A DNA stretch of 9,213 nucleotides from SZUA-87 sp041687805 (GCA_041687805.1 JBDNJK010000091.1:1-9213); one strand, 5' to 3'. Positions 1 through 6,195 are shown, counted from the first letter of the stretch. A program made the numbers and translations. Notes: generated from the sequence alone by a model not told the origin.

Positions 1-92
1 GCGCTGCCGTCCTGTCGCAACCCTTGTTCGATGACCACGACCATCGCCGCATACATCGGCTCGGGGCCGAGGCGAGTGTTTGTCGAAACCAT
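1..92 (-). CDS. Unrecognised protein, N-terminal 30 codons only (runs off the window)
   Basis: The complement of 92 to 1 reads open from an ATG for 30 codons without a stop and leaves the window. The start is well supported: AGGAG lies four bases before the ATG, in the context taggagagtc. The peptide begins MVSTNTRLGPEP and continues MYAAMVVVIEQGLRQDGS. A short hydrophobic MVVVI stretch sits in what looks like an amphipathic helix. I do not recognise the family from 30 residues. It lies downstream of, and in the same direction as, the EcsC-like gene, separated by about 160 bases, so it may have its own promoter. The strong ribosome site makes a real gene likely; its function is unknown. Confidence 0.55.
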   Translation of the reverse strand, partial: MVSTNTRLGPEPMYAAMVVVIEQGLRQDGS

Positions 93-255
93 GACTCTCC
101 TACTGTCAGTGCCAGGTACTTCGTAGCGCAGATCCGTTACAGGTGCCGACGTGTGATGCCGATCGGGAGTACGCGTTGTCTCAGTATCTTGCGACGATGG
201 GCCGTACCGAGGTACGTCGCCGTTACCAGCTCAGCCTCGACGCGTTAGGCAGGAT
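93..255. other. Spacer with a possible decayed coding fragment
   Basis: This stretch lies between the minus-strand EcsC-like gene and the minus-strand gene at 1-92. On the plus strand one frame is open from about 95 to a TAG at 257-259 and reads protein-like near its end (EYALSQYLATMGRTEV, then RRRYQLSLDALGRI). It has no ATG near its beginning, only a GTG near 142 without a convincing ribosome site. It may be the 3' remnant of a lost gene or chance coding potential in GC-rich DNA. I see no terminator or repeat here. Confidence 0.25.
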
Positions 256-963
256 TTAGCTAGTAGATGAGCCAAGCTCAGACGGAAGTTGCCGGAAGAA
301 AGTGTCTGCGTGACGACCGACTTGTCTGACGAGCAGGACGTTCAAACTGAGTCCGATTCCGGCGCCGATGCCGAGCGGGAGAAGCCGCCCTAGTGCAATG
401 GCTCCTCTCTTCGTTCCGTACTTGGTGACGATCGTTCGTCCGATGGTGCGATTGACGCTTTGAAGAGTGCTGGCGGGGATGGCCTTAGTTGCCTTCGCCC
501 CTAGTCCTTTGCCGGCTTCGGCAGCGACCTTTGAAAAAGTTTTCGAGGCTGCGTCGCCATACGCGAGCACTGAGAGCACCCACGCCCGACGTTCCTCAAC
601 CGAGCCGCGGTCGTGGCCATGCAGCACAGCGATTGTGAGGATCATGTCCGTGATTCGCACCGTTGACCAACTGAGCTCGGCGAGTCCAACGGCCAGCGCT
701 GGTGCCATGCTTCCTGGAATCGCTGCGGTTCCTCCTGCTGCAGCGCCCGCCACGCCGAGTTCCGTTCGAAACGTGCGCTTGACCTCCCGGATCGCGACGT
801 CAAGTTTGTGCCCGCCTAGGGCCTCAGCTCGCTGTTGAGCAGATTCCCATCGGCTAGTGATGCCCAGGTCAACCGCACTCAGGATCTTCTCACCAGCTTT
901 GTTTCCAAGTTGCATCCGCCGCAGCAGCGCAAGCTTGTTCGTGGGAACGGCCGCCTGAGTCAT
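256..963 (-). CDS. EcsC-family protein
   Basis: This 235-residue protein resembles the EcsC family, named after a Bacillus protein encoded beside an ABC transporter; the biochemical role of the family is unclear. Seen here: a Gly/Ala-rich segment around residues 70-95 with GGTAAIPG followed by a hydrophobic helix, the central VLHGHDRGSVEERR stretch resembling the family's 'yG.d...ee.R' segment, and a C-terminal glycine-rich hydrophobic segment (about 190-215, GRLLPLGIGAGIGLSLN) followed by RQVGRHADTFF. These suggest membrane association without a signal peptide. The ATG at 963 is the first in frame; no clear Shine-Dalgarno sequence precedes it. The gene is divergent from the phosphatase gene, leaving about 60-95 bases for two promoters. 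No link to the ADP-ribose genes is evident apart from adjacency. Confidence 0.75.
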   Translation of the reverse strand: MTQAAVPTNKLALLRRMQLGNKAGEKILSAVDLGITSRWESAQQRAEALGGHKLDVAIREVKRTFRTELGVAGAAAGGTAAIPGSMAPALAVGLAELSWSTVRITDMILTIAVLHGHDRGSVEERRAWVLSVLAYGDAASKTFSKVAAEAGKGLGAKATKAIPASTLQSVNRTIGRTIVTKYGTKRGAIALGRLLPLGIGAGIGLSLNVLLVRQVGRHADTFFRQLPSELGSSTS

Positions 964-1022
964 GTATCGCAGCTTGTCATAGCCGGGAAGACATATGCGA
1001 TGCCAAGACTCCAGCTCTGCCC

Positions 1023-1619
1023 ATGAGCCGTGTCACAGCCAGCCCGTACTGTTCGGGCATGGCTGGATCATTTGAGTTCTCTTTGGCGTGCGACGAAACA
1101 GGACCGACGCATCGGTCCTACTGGGTGGTGCCCGGCAGGTTCGCTGCGGGTGCGTATCCGGGGAAGCGCGAGCGGGGGTCGGTGCTTCACGTCGAGGCGC
1201 TTGAGGAGTTGTTTGCTGCCGGCATCGACCGTTTCGTCAACCTCACCCAAGATCGTCCGGGTGGCAACGACGAGCACCTGAACCGTTACGACTCTCTTGT
1301 CGATGGCCGCGGTCTGATCCGGCGCTTCGAGATCCCTGATGTCGACATCCCCACCGTCTCGGCCATGGTCGAGATTCTCGACGCCATCGACGCCGATCTA
1401 GCCGACGGGCACAGCCCCTACGTGCACTGCTGGGCAGGCATCGGCCGTACCGGCACGACTGTGGGCTGCTGGCTCATTCGCCACGGCTACGCAACGCCAG
1501 ACAACGCGCTCGATGTGTTGGCAGTTCTGCGTCAGGGAGACATCGGCGCCGGTCATCGCCGAGCACCGGAGACACGTGAACAGTGTGATTTCGTAGAGGA
1601 ATGGGCACCGGGGCAGTGA
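1023..1619 (+). CDS. Dual-specificity/tyrosine-type protein phosphatase (CX5R family)
   Basis: A cysteine phosphatase expected to hydrolyse phosphoester bonds through a phosphocysteine intermediate. The signature HCWAGIGRTGT is intact: Cys136 is the nucleophile and Arg142 binds phosphate, with a following Thr. An upstream Asp in IPDVDIPT (about residue 108) is the likely general acid. The N-terminal SYWVVPGRFAAGAYPG and C-terminal PETREQCDFVEEW are typical of single-domain bacterial members, and 186-198 residues is the usual size. Numbering is from the ATG at 1023. A second ATG at 1059 (residue 13) would give 186 residues and fits a leaderless start; neither has a clear ribosome site. The stop overlaps the following ARH gene, so the two are co-translated. 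The real substrate (phosphoprotein or phosphorylated nucleotide/ADP-ribose) cannot be told from sequence. Confidence 0.85.
   Translation: MSRVTASPYCSGMAGSFEFSLACDETGPTHRSYWVVPGRFAAGAYPGKRERGSVLHVEALEELFAAGIDRFVNLTQDRPGGNDEHLNRYDSLVDGRGLIRRFEIPDVDIPTVSAMVEILDAIDADLADGHSPYVHCWAGIGRTGTTVGCWLIRHGYATPDNALDVLAVLRQGDIGAGHRRAPETREQCDFVEEWAPGQ
1047..1052 (+). promoter_or_regulatory. Possible -10 element for a leaderless phosphatase transcript
   Basis: TACTGT fits the TAnnnT pattern of actinobacterial -10 boxes and lies six bases before the ATG at 1059, so transcription could begin at that ATG. No good -35 box is visible. This would explain the lack of a ribosome site before either candidate start. 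Weak evidence. Confidence 0.25.
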
Positions 1620-2647
1620 CCGTGGAACGGCTCGATCGGATCCGTGGCTGCCTCTTGGGCGGTGCGATCGGCGACGCGCTGGGTGCGCCGACCGAGTTCA
1701 TGTCGCTCAATGCCATTGAGGCTCGGTACGGGCCCGGAGGCGTCACCGGGTTCGAGGTTGAATATGGGCGTGCTGGCAACATCACCGACGACACCCAGAT
1801 GACCCTGTTTACCGCCGAGGGGCTTCTCGATGCTGTGGCGGCCGGCGGCGACTCACGGTTGGCGATCTGGCAGGCCTACCAGCGGTGGTATCTCACCCAG
1901 ACTGCGGCCTACCGGGCCGAGGAGGCGCCTGCCGAAGGGTTGGCGTCTCGACCAGAGATGTGGGCCTCGCGTGCACCGGGCATGACCTGCATGGGTTCGA
2001 TACGCCGTGGCGTGCCCGGCACCCCCAACGAGCCGGTCAACGACTCCAAAGGCTGCGGTGGTGTCATGCGAGTCGCCCCGGTCGGGTTGGCCGTCGCTGA
2101 TTCGGCCCAGGCATACCGGCGTGGTTGTGGAGCAGCCGCGCTCACCCACGGCCACCCCGGTGGCTGGGTATCTGCTGGTGCGATGGCGGTGATGGTCAAC
2201 CAGGCCATGGCGGGGGCCGGTCTTGAGGACGCAGTCATTGCTGGCCGCGACGCCGCGCTTGCCGATCCCGAGGGCAGCGAGGTCGCTGGCTGGATAGACG
2301 CTGCTATTGCTTTGGCCGACGCTGGCCCGGTCGACGGACGTCGCATCGACGACTTCGGGGCCGGCTGGGTCGGCGATGAGGCCCTGGCAATCGCCGTGGC
2401 CTGCTCGTGGAAGACAGTCGATGTCAATGTGGCGATGCTCGTCGCTGTCAACCATTCCGGCGACACTGACTCCACCGGCTCGATCACCGGGCAGCTGCTC
2501 GGCGCTGTGCACGGCACCACAGCCTTCCGCCCCGACTGGGTCGAGCAGGTGGAGCTACGCGACATCATCAACGACATCGCCGAACGACTCGACGACGCCT
2601 ACCCGTCCACGACCGACGGCTCCGGTGTCGATGGCGAGTTGAGCTGA
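1601..2647 (+). CDS. ADP-ribosylglycohydrolase family protein (ARH/DraG-like)
   Basis: Expected to cleave ADP-ribose from a protein, nucleic acid or small-molecule acceptor using a two-metal (Mg2+) centre. Motifs seen: N-terminal RIRGCLLGGAIGDALGAPTE; the metal-binding TDDTQ motif (Thr62, Asp63, Asp64, Thr65); and the C-terminal NHSGDTDSTG motif (Asp288, Asp290, Ser291), followed by GQLLGAVHG. All the usual metal ligands are therefore present. About 340 residues is normal for the family. The start is uncertain: ATG 1601 has AGAGGA directly abutting it, which is poor spacing. GTG 1616 forms a GTGA overlap with the phosphatase stop, and GTG 1622 is also possible. The catalytic core is unaffected. 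It is translationally coupled to the phosphatase gene and convergent with the NrtR-like regulator. It differs clearly from the second ARH at 3586 (NHSGDTDST against GGYDADT), so the two are distinct subfamilies, not a recent duplication. Confidence 0.9.
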   Translation: MGTGAVTVERLDRIRGCLLGGAIGDALGAPTEFMSLNAIEARYGPGGVTGFEVEYGRAGNITDDTQMTLFTAEGLLDAVAAGGDSRLAIWQAYQRWYLTQTAAYRAEEAPAEGLASRPEMWASRAPGMTCMGSIRRGVPGTPNEPVNDSKGCGGVMRVAPVGLAVADSAQAYRRGCGAAALTHGHPGGWVSAGAMAVMVNQAMAGAGLEDAVIAGRDAALADPEGSEVAGWIDAAIALADAGPVDGRRIDDFGAGWVGDEALAIAVACSWKTVDVNVAMLVAVNHSGDTDSTGSITGQLLGAVHGTTAFRPDWVEQVELRDIINDIAERLDDAYPSTTDGSGVDGELS

Positions 2648-2648
2648 G

Positions 2649-2672
2649 CTGACGGTGTCGGGTGCCGGTCAG
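2649..2672. terminator. Possible bidirectional stem-loop between convergent genes
   Basis: CTGACGG (2649-2655) can pair with CC plus GTCAG (2665-2672, one bulged G). It lies exactly between the ARH stop (2645-2647) and the regulator stop (2669-2671). There is no T-tract on either side, so it is at best a weak intrinsic terminator. Confidence 0.3.
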
Positions 2673-3406
2673 TCTTCGTGTTTGCGTTCGCGTCTTATGG
2701 GGGAGTCGAGTCGCATCGACGCGTCGGCGCTACGGAACAGTTGGGCTGGCCGGCCGGTGGAGCTGTCATCGCGGGTTCCGGTGGGTCGGAGCCAGCCCGG
2801 GACTTTGCGGACCTTGCGCTGGAAATTGCCCGGTTCGAGTTCGGTGTCCCACACGATCTCGTAGACGCGACGCAGATCGCTGATGCGGAACTCGTTGGTC
2901 CAGAACGTTGTGGCCAAGGTCGTGTCCTCGAGCCGGTCGCGTAACGCTTCGAGCGCGTCGATCACGATCTGACGGTGGTCGAATGCCAGCTCAACGCGGC
3001 CTTCGATCACGTCGTCGACACCGACGAGGTCGGCGTGTGCAGCATCCGATCCAGCCTCGGGTTCGGGAACGTCGGGCATGATTGCCCACCACGCCACCGT
3101 GACCACCCGCATGCGAGGGTCACGATCTGGTGCGCCGTAGGACGCCAATTGGGTGAGATGTGTCGGGCCGGACACCACGCCCGTCTCCTCCACGAGTTCC
3201 CGTCGAGCCGCCGTTTCGAGGTCCTCGTCGTGTTGCACGAAACCGCCTGGCAGCGCCCAAGCGGCCTCGAACGGGGGAGCGCCCCGTTGTATGAGCACCA
3301 TTTGGAGCCGGTCGTCTTTGATGGTGAACACCACGATGTCGACGGTCACGGCAAAGGGTGGATAGGCGGTGGGTTCGTAGCCGTCGATTCCGAACTCGTT
3401 GTCCAT
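2669..3406 (-). CDS. NrtR-type transcriptional regulator: Nudix domain plus winged helix
   Basis: NrtR-family regulators pair an N-terminal Nudix-fold sensor, which binds ADP-ribose or related NAD metabolites, with a C-terminal winged-helix DNA-binding domain, and commonly repress NAD genes. Seen here in 245 residues: Nudix fold from about residue 17 (FAVTVDIVVFTI), a complete Nudix box at 55-77 matching GX5EX7REUXEEXGU (Glu61, Arg69, Glu70, Glu73, Glu74), and a C-terminal region of about 165-225 with ISDLRRVYEIVW, GNFQRKVRKVPGWLRPTG and GRPAQLFR, typical of the NrtR winged helix. The ATG at 3406 is chosen because the family begins a few residues before the Nudix strand, and a -10 box seven bases upstream fits a leaderless mRNA. 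In-frame codons upstream run into the operators and are unlikely to be translated. It is divergent from the ARH-VWA operon and probably regulates both itself and that operon. Because the Nudix box is intact, it may also hydrolyse its ligand. Confidence 0.88.
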   Translation of the reverse strand: MDNEFGIDGYEPTAYPPFAVTVDIVVFTIKDDRLQMVLIQRGAPPFEAAWALPGGFVQHDEDLETAARRELVEETGVVSGPTHLTQLASYGAPDRDPRMRVVTVAWWAIMPDVPEPEAGSDAAHADLVGVDDVIEGRVELAFDHRQIVIDALEALRDRLEDTTLATTFWTNEFRISDLRRVYEIVWDTELEPGNFQRKVRKVPGWLRPTGTRDDSSTGRPAQLFRSADASMRLDSPIRRERKHED

Positions 3407-3413
3407 GGAGCCC

Positions 3414-3442
3414 ACCGTACCCACTTTGTATCGATTTGACAA
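3414..3442 (-). promoter_or_regulatory. Probable promoter of the NrtR-like gene
   Basis: On the minus strand TTGTCA (3442-3437) is a five-of-six -35 match. A 17-base spacer separates it from TACGGT (3419-3414), a TAnnnT -10 box. Transcription would start at about 3406-3407, the A of the ATG, giving a leaderless mRNA. The -35 lies inside operator-like site 1, which suggests autoregulation. Confidence 0.5.
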
Positions 3443-3446
3443 GAAC
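3421..3446. promoter_or_regulatory. Operator-like site 1 (probable NrtR-type binding site)
   Basis: The site begins CCACTTTGTATC and contains the inverted pair TTGT-N9-ACAA (3426-3442). It matches site 2 on the opposite strand at 19 or so of 26 positions, including 12 in a row plus ACAA and AAC. It covers the -35 boxes of both divergent promoters. Assignment to the adjacent regulator is inference from position and symmetry; I cannot compare it with curated NrtR motifs here. Confidence 0.6.
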
Positions 3447-3465
3447 CTGCAGATCGTGTTATTGT
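3436..3465 (+). promoter_or_regulatory. Strong sigma-70-type promoter of the ARH-VWA operon
   Basis: TTGACA (3436-3441) is a perfect -35 consensus. An 18-base spacer is followed by TATTGT (3460-3465), a TAnnnT -10 box. The start of transcription should fall near 3472, inside operator-like site 2. The predicted 5' leader is about 114 bases. A repressor on sites 1 and 2 would block both -35 and -10 contacts. Confidence 0.6.
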
Positions 3466-3483
3466 AGCCATGATACAAAGTGG
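3458..3483. promoter_or_regulatory. Operator-like site 2 (inverted copy of site 1)
   Basis: Ends GATACAAAGTGG (3472-3483), the exact reverse complement of the first 12 bases of site 1, and contains TTGT-N9-ACAA (3462-3478). The centres of the two sites are about 36 bases apart. It overlaps the -10 and probable start point of the rightward promoter. Confidence 0.6.
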
Positions 3484-3507
3484 CGGCGGATCGCCTCTGA
3501 CTCAAGG

Positions 3508-3549
3508 GAATGTCACATTCGTGGCGTACATGGCAAATGACCGCCACGA
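3508..3549 (+). promoter_or_regulatory. Structured 5' leader of the ARH-VWA mRNA
   Basis: Two elements share bases in the leader. GAATGTCACATTC (3508-3520) is a perfect 13-base palindrome around a central C and could be a further protein-binding site. TCGTGGCG (3519-3526) pairs perfectly with CGCCACGA (3542-3549) across a 15-base loop. The stem ends 23 bases before the AGGAG of the GTG start. The structures are seen in the sequence; their function is not known. Confidence 0.35.
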
Positions 3550-3585
3550 TTCCTTTCTCCCCACGCAACCCCAGGAGCACTACCC

Positions 3586-5358
3586 GTGAACACTCAAGAA
3601 ATTGACACCGAACTCATCAACCGACACCTCCTACCCGTCGGCCCGGCCGCAGCGGCCGCGACCGAATTCATCGCCACTGCCGATGCTCCCAGTATCGAGC
3701 GCTACCGAGGCGCCCTGGTCGGTTCGGCCGTCGGCGATGCGCTAGGTCGCCCCGTCGAATCCATGAAGCCCGCCGAGATCCAGGCCCGCTACGGCGAACT
3801 GCGAGACTTCGTGCCGTGGCACGGATGGAACGGTGGTCCGGTCGGCACGTTCACCGACGACACACAACTCACGCTCTGGACCGCCCGGGCACTGCTCGAC
3901 GCAGGCGATGACCACCCAGAATTCTTCGGTCGCATTCTTATAGGACGACTCGATTCGATCCGTGGCATGGGTACGGCCACGCGCCGGTCCATCATCCGCC
4001 TCAGTGAAGGCAAGCCATGGTGGCGATCCGGCACTCCATCAGCCGGCAACGGCGTGGCCATGCGGGTTGCGTCTCTCGGCCTCGCCTACGGCAACGACCT
4101 CGAAGCCCTACGCCGTGAAACTGCCCGCAACGCCGTGGTCACCCATGCCGATCGCCTCGCCGTGGCCTCCGGCATCGCTCAGGCCTACGCCGTTGCCCGC
4201 CTGGCCCGCACCGCCCCCGGCACGCTCGATCCCCGCGCTCTGATAGCCGAGATCGCCGCGGTTCTCGCAGGCTTTGAGGATGCCGGGGGAGTCGAGCGTC
4301 GCGTGGCTGACGGCAAGGAAAAGGTCCGCCTCGTCGACCGCATTGCCGAACTCGCCGACATGCTCGAATTGAGCCCCGCCGAAGCGTTTGCCCACACCTA
4401 CAACGGCGCATACGTCCTCGAATCTCTGCCCGCAGCGCTCTGGTCATTCCTGTCACATCCCGAAGACCCAGAAGAGGCGATCATCGTTGCTGCCAACGGC
4501 GGCTACGACGCCGACACTGTGGCCGCCATGACCGGTGCCCTCGCCGGCGCCTACCACGGCGACACCGCCTTCCCCGAACGCTGGCTCGACGACCTCGAAG
4601 CTTTGGACGAGATCCGTTCGATCGCAGATCGACTCCACCACCAATTCGTGAAACGCGCGGCCGGACCCCAACCCAAGACCGGCCCGAGCTCGTCCGTCGA
4701 AGCCGACCGGGTGCACGTGGCAGTGTTGCTCGACCGCAGCGGGTCGATGAGCTCCATCGCCGACGACACCATCGGCGGGTTCAATACGTTCCTCGCCGAG
4801 CAGCGCAAACTCACCGGCGAGGCCAGGATCACGCTCGTACAGTTCGACGGCCAAGACCCCCAGCAGATCGTCGCCGACGCATTGCCCGTCGCCGCGATCA
4901 CCGACCTCAACTCAAACATCTACCGGCCACGTGGCAACACCCCACTGCTCGACTCGCTCGGCGTCCTCATCGGGCGACTCGATCGACGAGTAGCAGCGGA
5001 CCCTGATGAGTTCCAGCTCGTGGCTGTCATCACCGACGGCTACGAAAACGCCAGCGTGCGCTTCAGCCGTAGTCAGATCGCCGAGATGGTGGCGGATCGC
5101 AGTGCCGCCGGATGGGCATTCATTTTTCTTGGCGCCAACATCGACAGCTTCGCCGAGGCAGGTGCCATCGGCATGCAAGGCGCCCAAGCCGCCGACTGGG
5201 AACACACAGGAATTGGGGTGCGAGACGGCTTCGCGATGATGTCCGAGTCGAGCATCAACTACCGGCAGACAAGAGGCCGAGCGGCCAAGGAAGCCATCAA
5301 GGACCGTCTCATGGACGAAGTCCGCGAGGAACGCAGCCGACGCCCCCGCTCTCGCTGA
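3586..5358 (+). CDS. ADP-ribosylglycohydrolase fused to a von Willebrand factor A domain
   Basis: A 590-residue two-domain protein. The N-terminal ARH domain (about 38-345) should remove ADP-ribose using two Mg2+ ions. It has RYRGALVGSAVGDALGRPVES, TDDTQ (Thr90, Asp91, Asp92, Thr93) and a C-terminal NGGYDADTV motif keeping metal ligands Asp308 and Asp310, though the family's usual GGDTDT reads GYDADT. A polar linker (about 350-374) leads to the VWA domain (376-570). Its MIDAS is complete: DRSGS (Asp383, Ser385, Ser387), Thr452 in NTPLLDS and Asp484 in TDGYEN, so it can probably bind a divalent ion and a protein partner. The tail is basic and ends RSRRPRSR. The start is GTG with AGGAG eight bases upstream (3573-3577). 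First gene of a probable four-gene operon under the operator-controlled promoter. ARH and VWA are usually separate proteins; the fusion suggests the VWA brings the hydrolase to a target. Confidence 0.9.
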   Translation: MNTQEIDTELINRHLLPVGPAAAAATEFIATADAPSIERYRGALVGSAVGDALGRPVESMKPAEIQARYGELRDFVPWHGWNGGPVGTFTDDTQLTLWTARALLDAGDDHPEFFGRILIGRLDSIRGMGTATRRSIIRLSEGKPWWRSGTPSAGNGVAMRVASLGLAYGNDLEALRRETARNAVVTHADRLAVASGIAQAYAVARLARTAPGTLDPRALIAEIAAVLAGFEDAGGVERRVADGKEKVRLVDRIAELADMLELSPAEAFAHTYNGAYVLESLPAALWSFLSHPEDPEEAIIVAANGGYDADTVAAMTGALAGAYHGDTAFPERWLDDLEALDEIRSIADRLHHQFVKRAAGPQPKTGPSSSVEADRVHVAVLLDRSGSMSSIADDTIGGFNTFLAEQRKLTGEARITLVQFDGQDPQQIVADALPVAAITDLNSNIYRPRGNTPLLDSLGVLIGRLDRRVAADPDEFQLVAVITDGYENASVRFSRSQIAEMVADRSAAGWAFIFLGANIDSFAEAGAIGMQGAQAADWEHTGIGVRDGFAMMSESSINYRQTRGRAAKEAIKDRLMDEVREERSRRPRSR

Positions 5359-5375
5359 ACAACACATCACCAACG

Positions 5376-5390
5376 AAGGGACCCAAAATC
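5376..5390 (+). promoter_or_regulatory. Ribosome site and apparent ATC start of the deacetylase-like gene
   Basis: AAGGGA (5376-5381) lies six bases before ATC at 5388-5390, where ATG would be expected. The frame downstream begins IRIYFNKHY, matching the usual N-terminal beta strand of the histone-deacetylase fold. In this frame I find no ATG, GTG or TTG between 5115 and the TTG at 5502. Confidence 0.55.
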
Positions 5391-6182
5391 AGAATCTATT
5401 TCAACAAGCACTACACCGGAGCGGACTACGAGTTCGACACCACCCGCAAGGCCGACCACATCGCCGACGCCATTCGCGCCAGGAACCTACCCGGCCTGGA
5501 GTTGGTCGAACCGCCCACATGGGCGATCAACGCAGCGGCAGCCGGCATCGAATCAATGCACGACTCGGCCTACGTCGCAGCGCTCCGCACTGGAGGCGAC
5601 CGGCAACTCGCCGAATCCCAGGGCCTCCAATGGTGCCCGGGAATCTGGCCGATGGCCGTGCACACCACCGCAGGCCTCATCGCCGCAACCAATGTTGCGC
5701 TCACCGACGGCATCGCCGGTTCGCTCTCATCGGGGCTGCATCACGCCAAGCCCGGCCGGGGCGACGGCTACTGCACTGTCAACGGCCTCGTCATCGCGGC
5801 TCATCGCCTCGTCGCCGATCACAAGCGGGTCGTCATCCTTGATCTCGACGCCCACTGCGGCGGTGGCACCGCCGCCATGATCCGCACCTACGGCCTCACC
5901 GAATCAGTGCGCACATTTGACCTGTCGACCAACACCTTCGACCACTACCAACCAGCGCTCAGCGGCGACCATCTCGTTGTCGTCGGCCACCAAGACGATG
6001 ACTACATCGATGCCGTCGGCCACATGCTCGACGAGATCGACTGGGCCGGCACCGACATTGTCCTCTACAACGCCGGCGTCGATCCCCACCCAGGGATCAG
6101 TCGACTCGCCATCACCATGGAAGAACTTGTCGATGTCCATTGGGAAACCATCGACTCGGCCCTCTCAGCCGCCAGCACCTGA
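5388..6182 (+). CDS. Histone deacetylase-like (AcuC/HDAC superfamily) Zn hydrolase, short
   Basis: HDAC-superfamily enzymes remove acetyl or acyl groups from lysines or polyamines with a Zn2+ ion. Numbering from the ATC at 5388 (264 residues). Seen: N-terminal IYFNKHYTGADYEFDTTRKA; catalytic His pair 118-119 in SGLHHAKPG; GDGYCTVNGLVIAA matching the family's 'GFC.fNn.a.AA'; Zn ligands Asp154 and His156 in LDLDAHCGGGTAAM; Asp232 in NAGVDPHPG. Two oddities: no standard start codon is available near the true N-terminus, and the protein stops about 32 residues after Asp232. The C-terminal GGGY-type segment that supplies the transition-state tyrosine in typical members is therefore absent. The next gene begins 13 bases later, leaving no room for a frameshifted tail. 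Second gene of the operon, 29 bases after the ARH-VWA stop. It may be a variant deacylase or a non-catalytic ligand binder; the fold is confident, the activity is not. Confidence 0.8.
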   Translation: MRIYFNKHYTGADYEFDTTRKADHIADAIRARNLPGLELVEPPTWAINAAAAGIESMHDSAYVAALRTGGDRQLAESQGLQWCPGIWPMAVHTTAGLIAATNVALTDGIAGSLSSGLHHAKPGRGDGYCTVNGLVIAAHRLVADHKRVVILDLDAHCGGGTAAMIRTYGLTESVRTFDLSTNTFDHYQPALSGDHLVVVGHQDDDYIDAVGHMLDEIDWAGTDIVLYNAGVDPHPGISRLAITMEELVDVHWETIDSALSAAST

Positions 6183-6195
6183 CGAAAGGATCAAC

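Noticed and set aside
24..248. 74-residue plus-strand open frame
   Set aside because: It is opposite the well-supported minus-strand start at 92, and its composition is Arg/His-rich noise.
1909..2577. 222-residue open frame on the minus strand
   Set aside because: It is antisense to the ARH gene, has Ala/Ser/Pro-rich shadow composition, and contains no recognisable motif.
3407..3580. Longer start for the NrtR-like protein (58 extra N-terminal residues)
   Set aside because: The extension would translate through both operator-like sites and both promoters, and the family begins at about the ATG at 3406.
5112..5387. ATG at 5112 as start of the HDAC-like protein
   Set aside because: It would overlap the VWA coding region by nearly 250 bases, and the added residues are Arg-rich out-of-frame translation unlike the fold.
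5917..6195. Upstream extension of the TY-Chap-like gene
   Set aside because: It lies inside the HDAC-like gene in another frame; the ATG at 6196 has a well-placed ribosome site.
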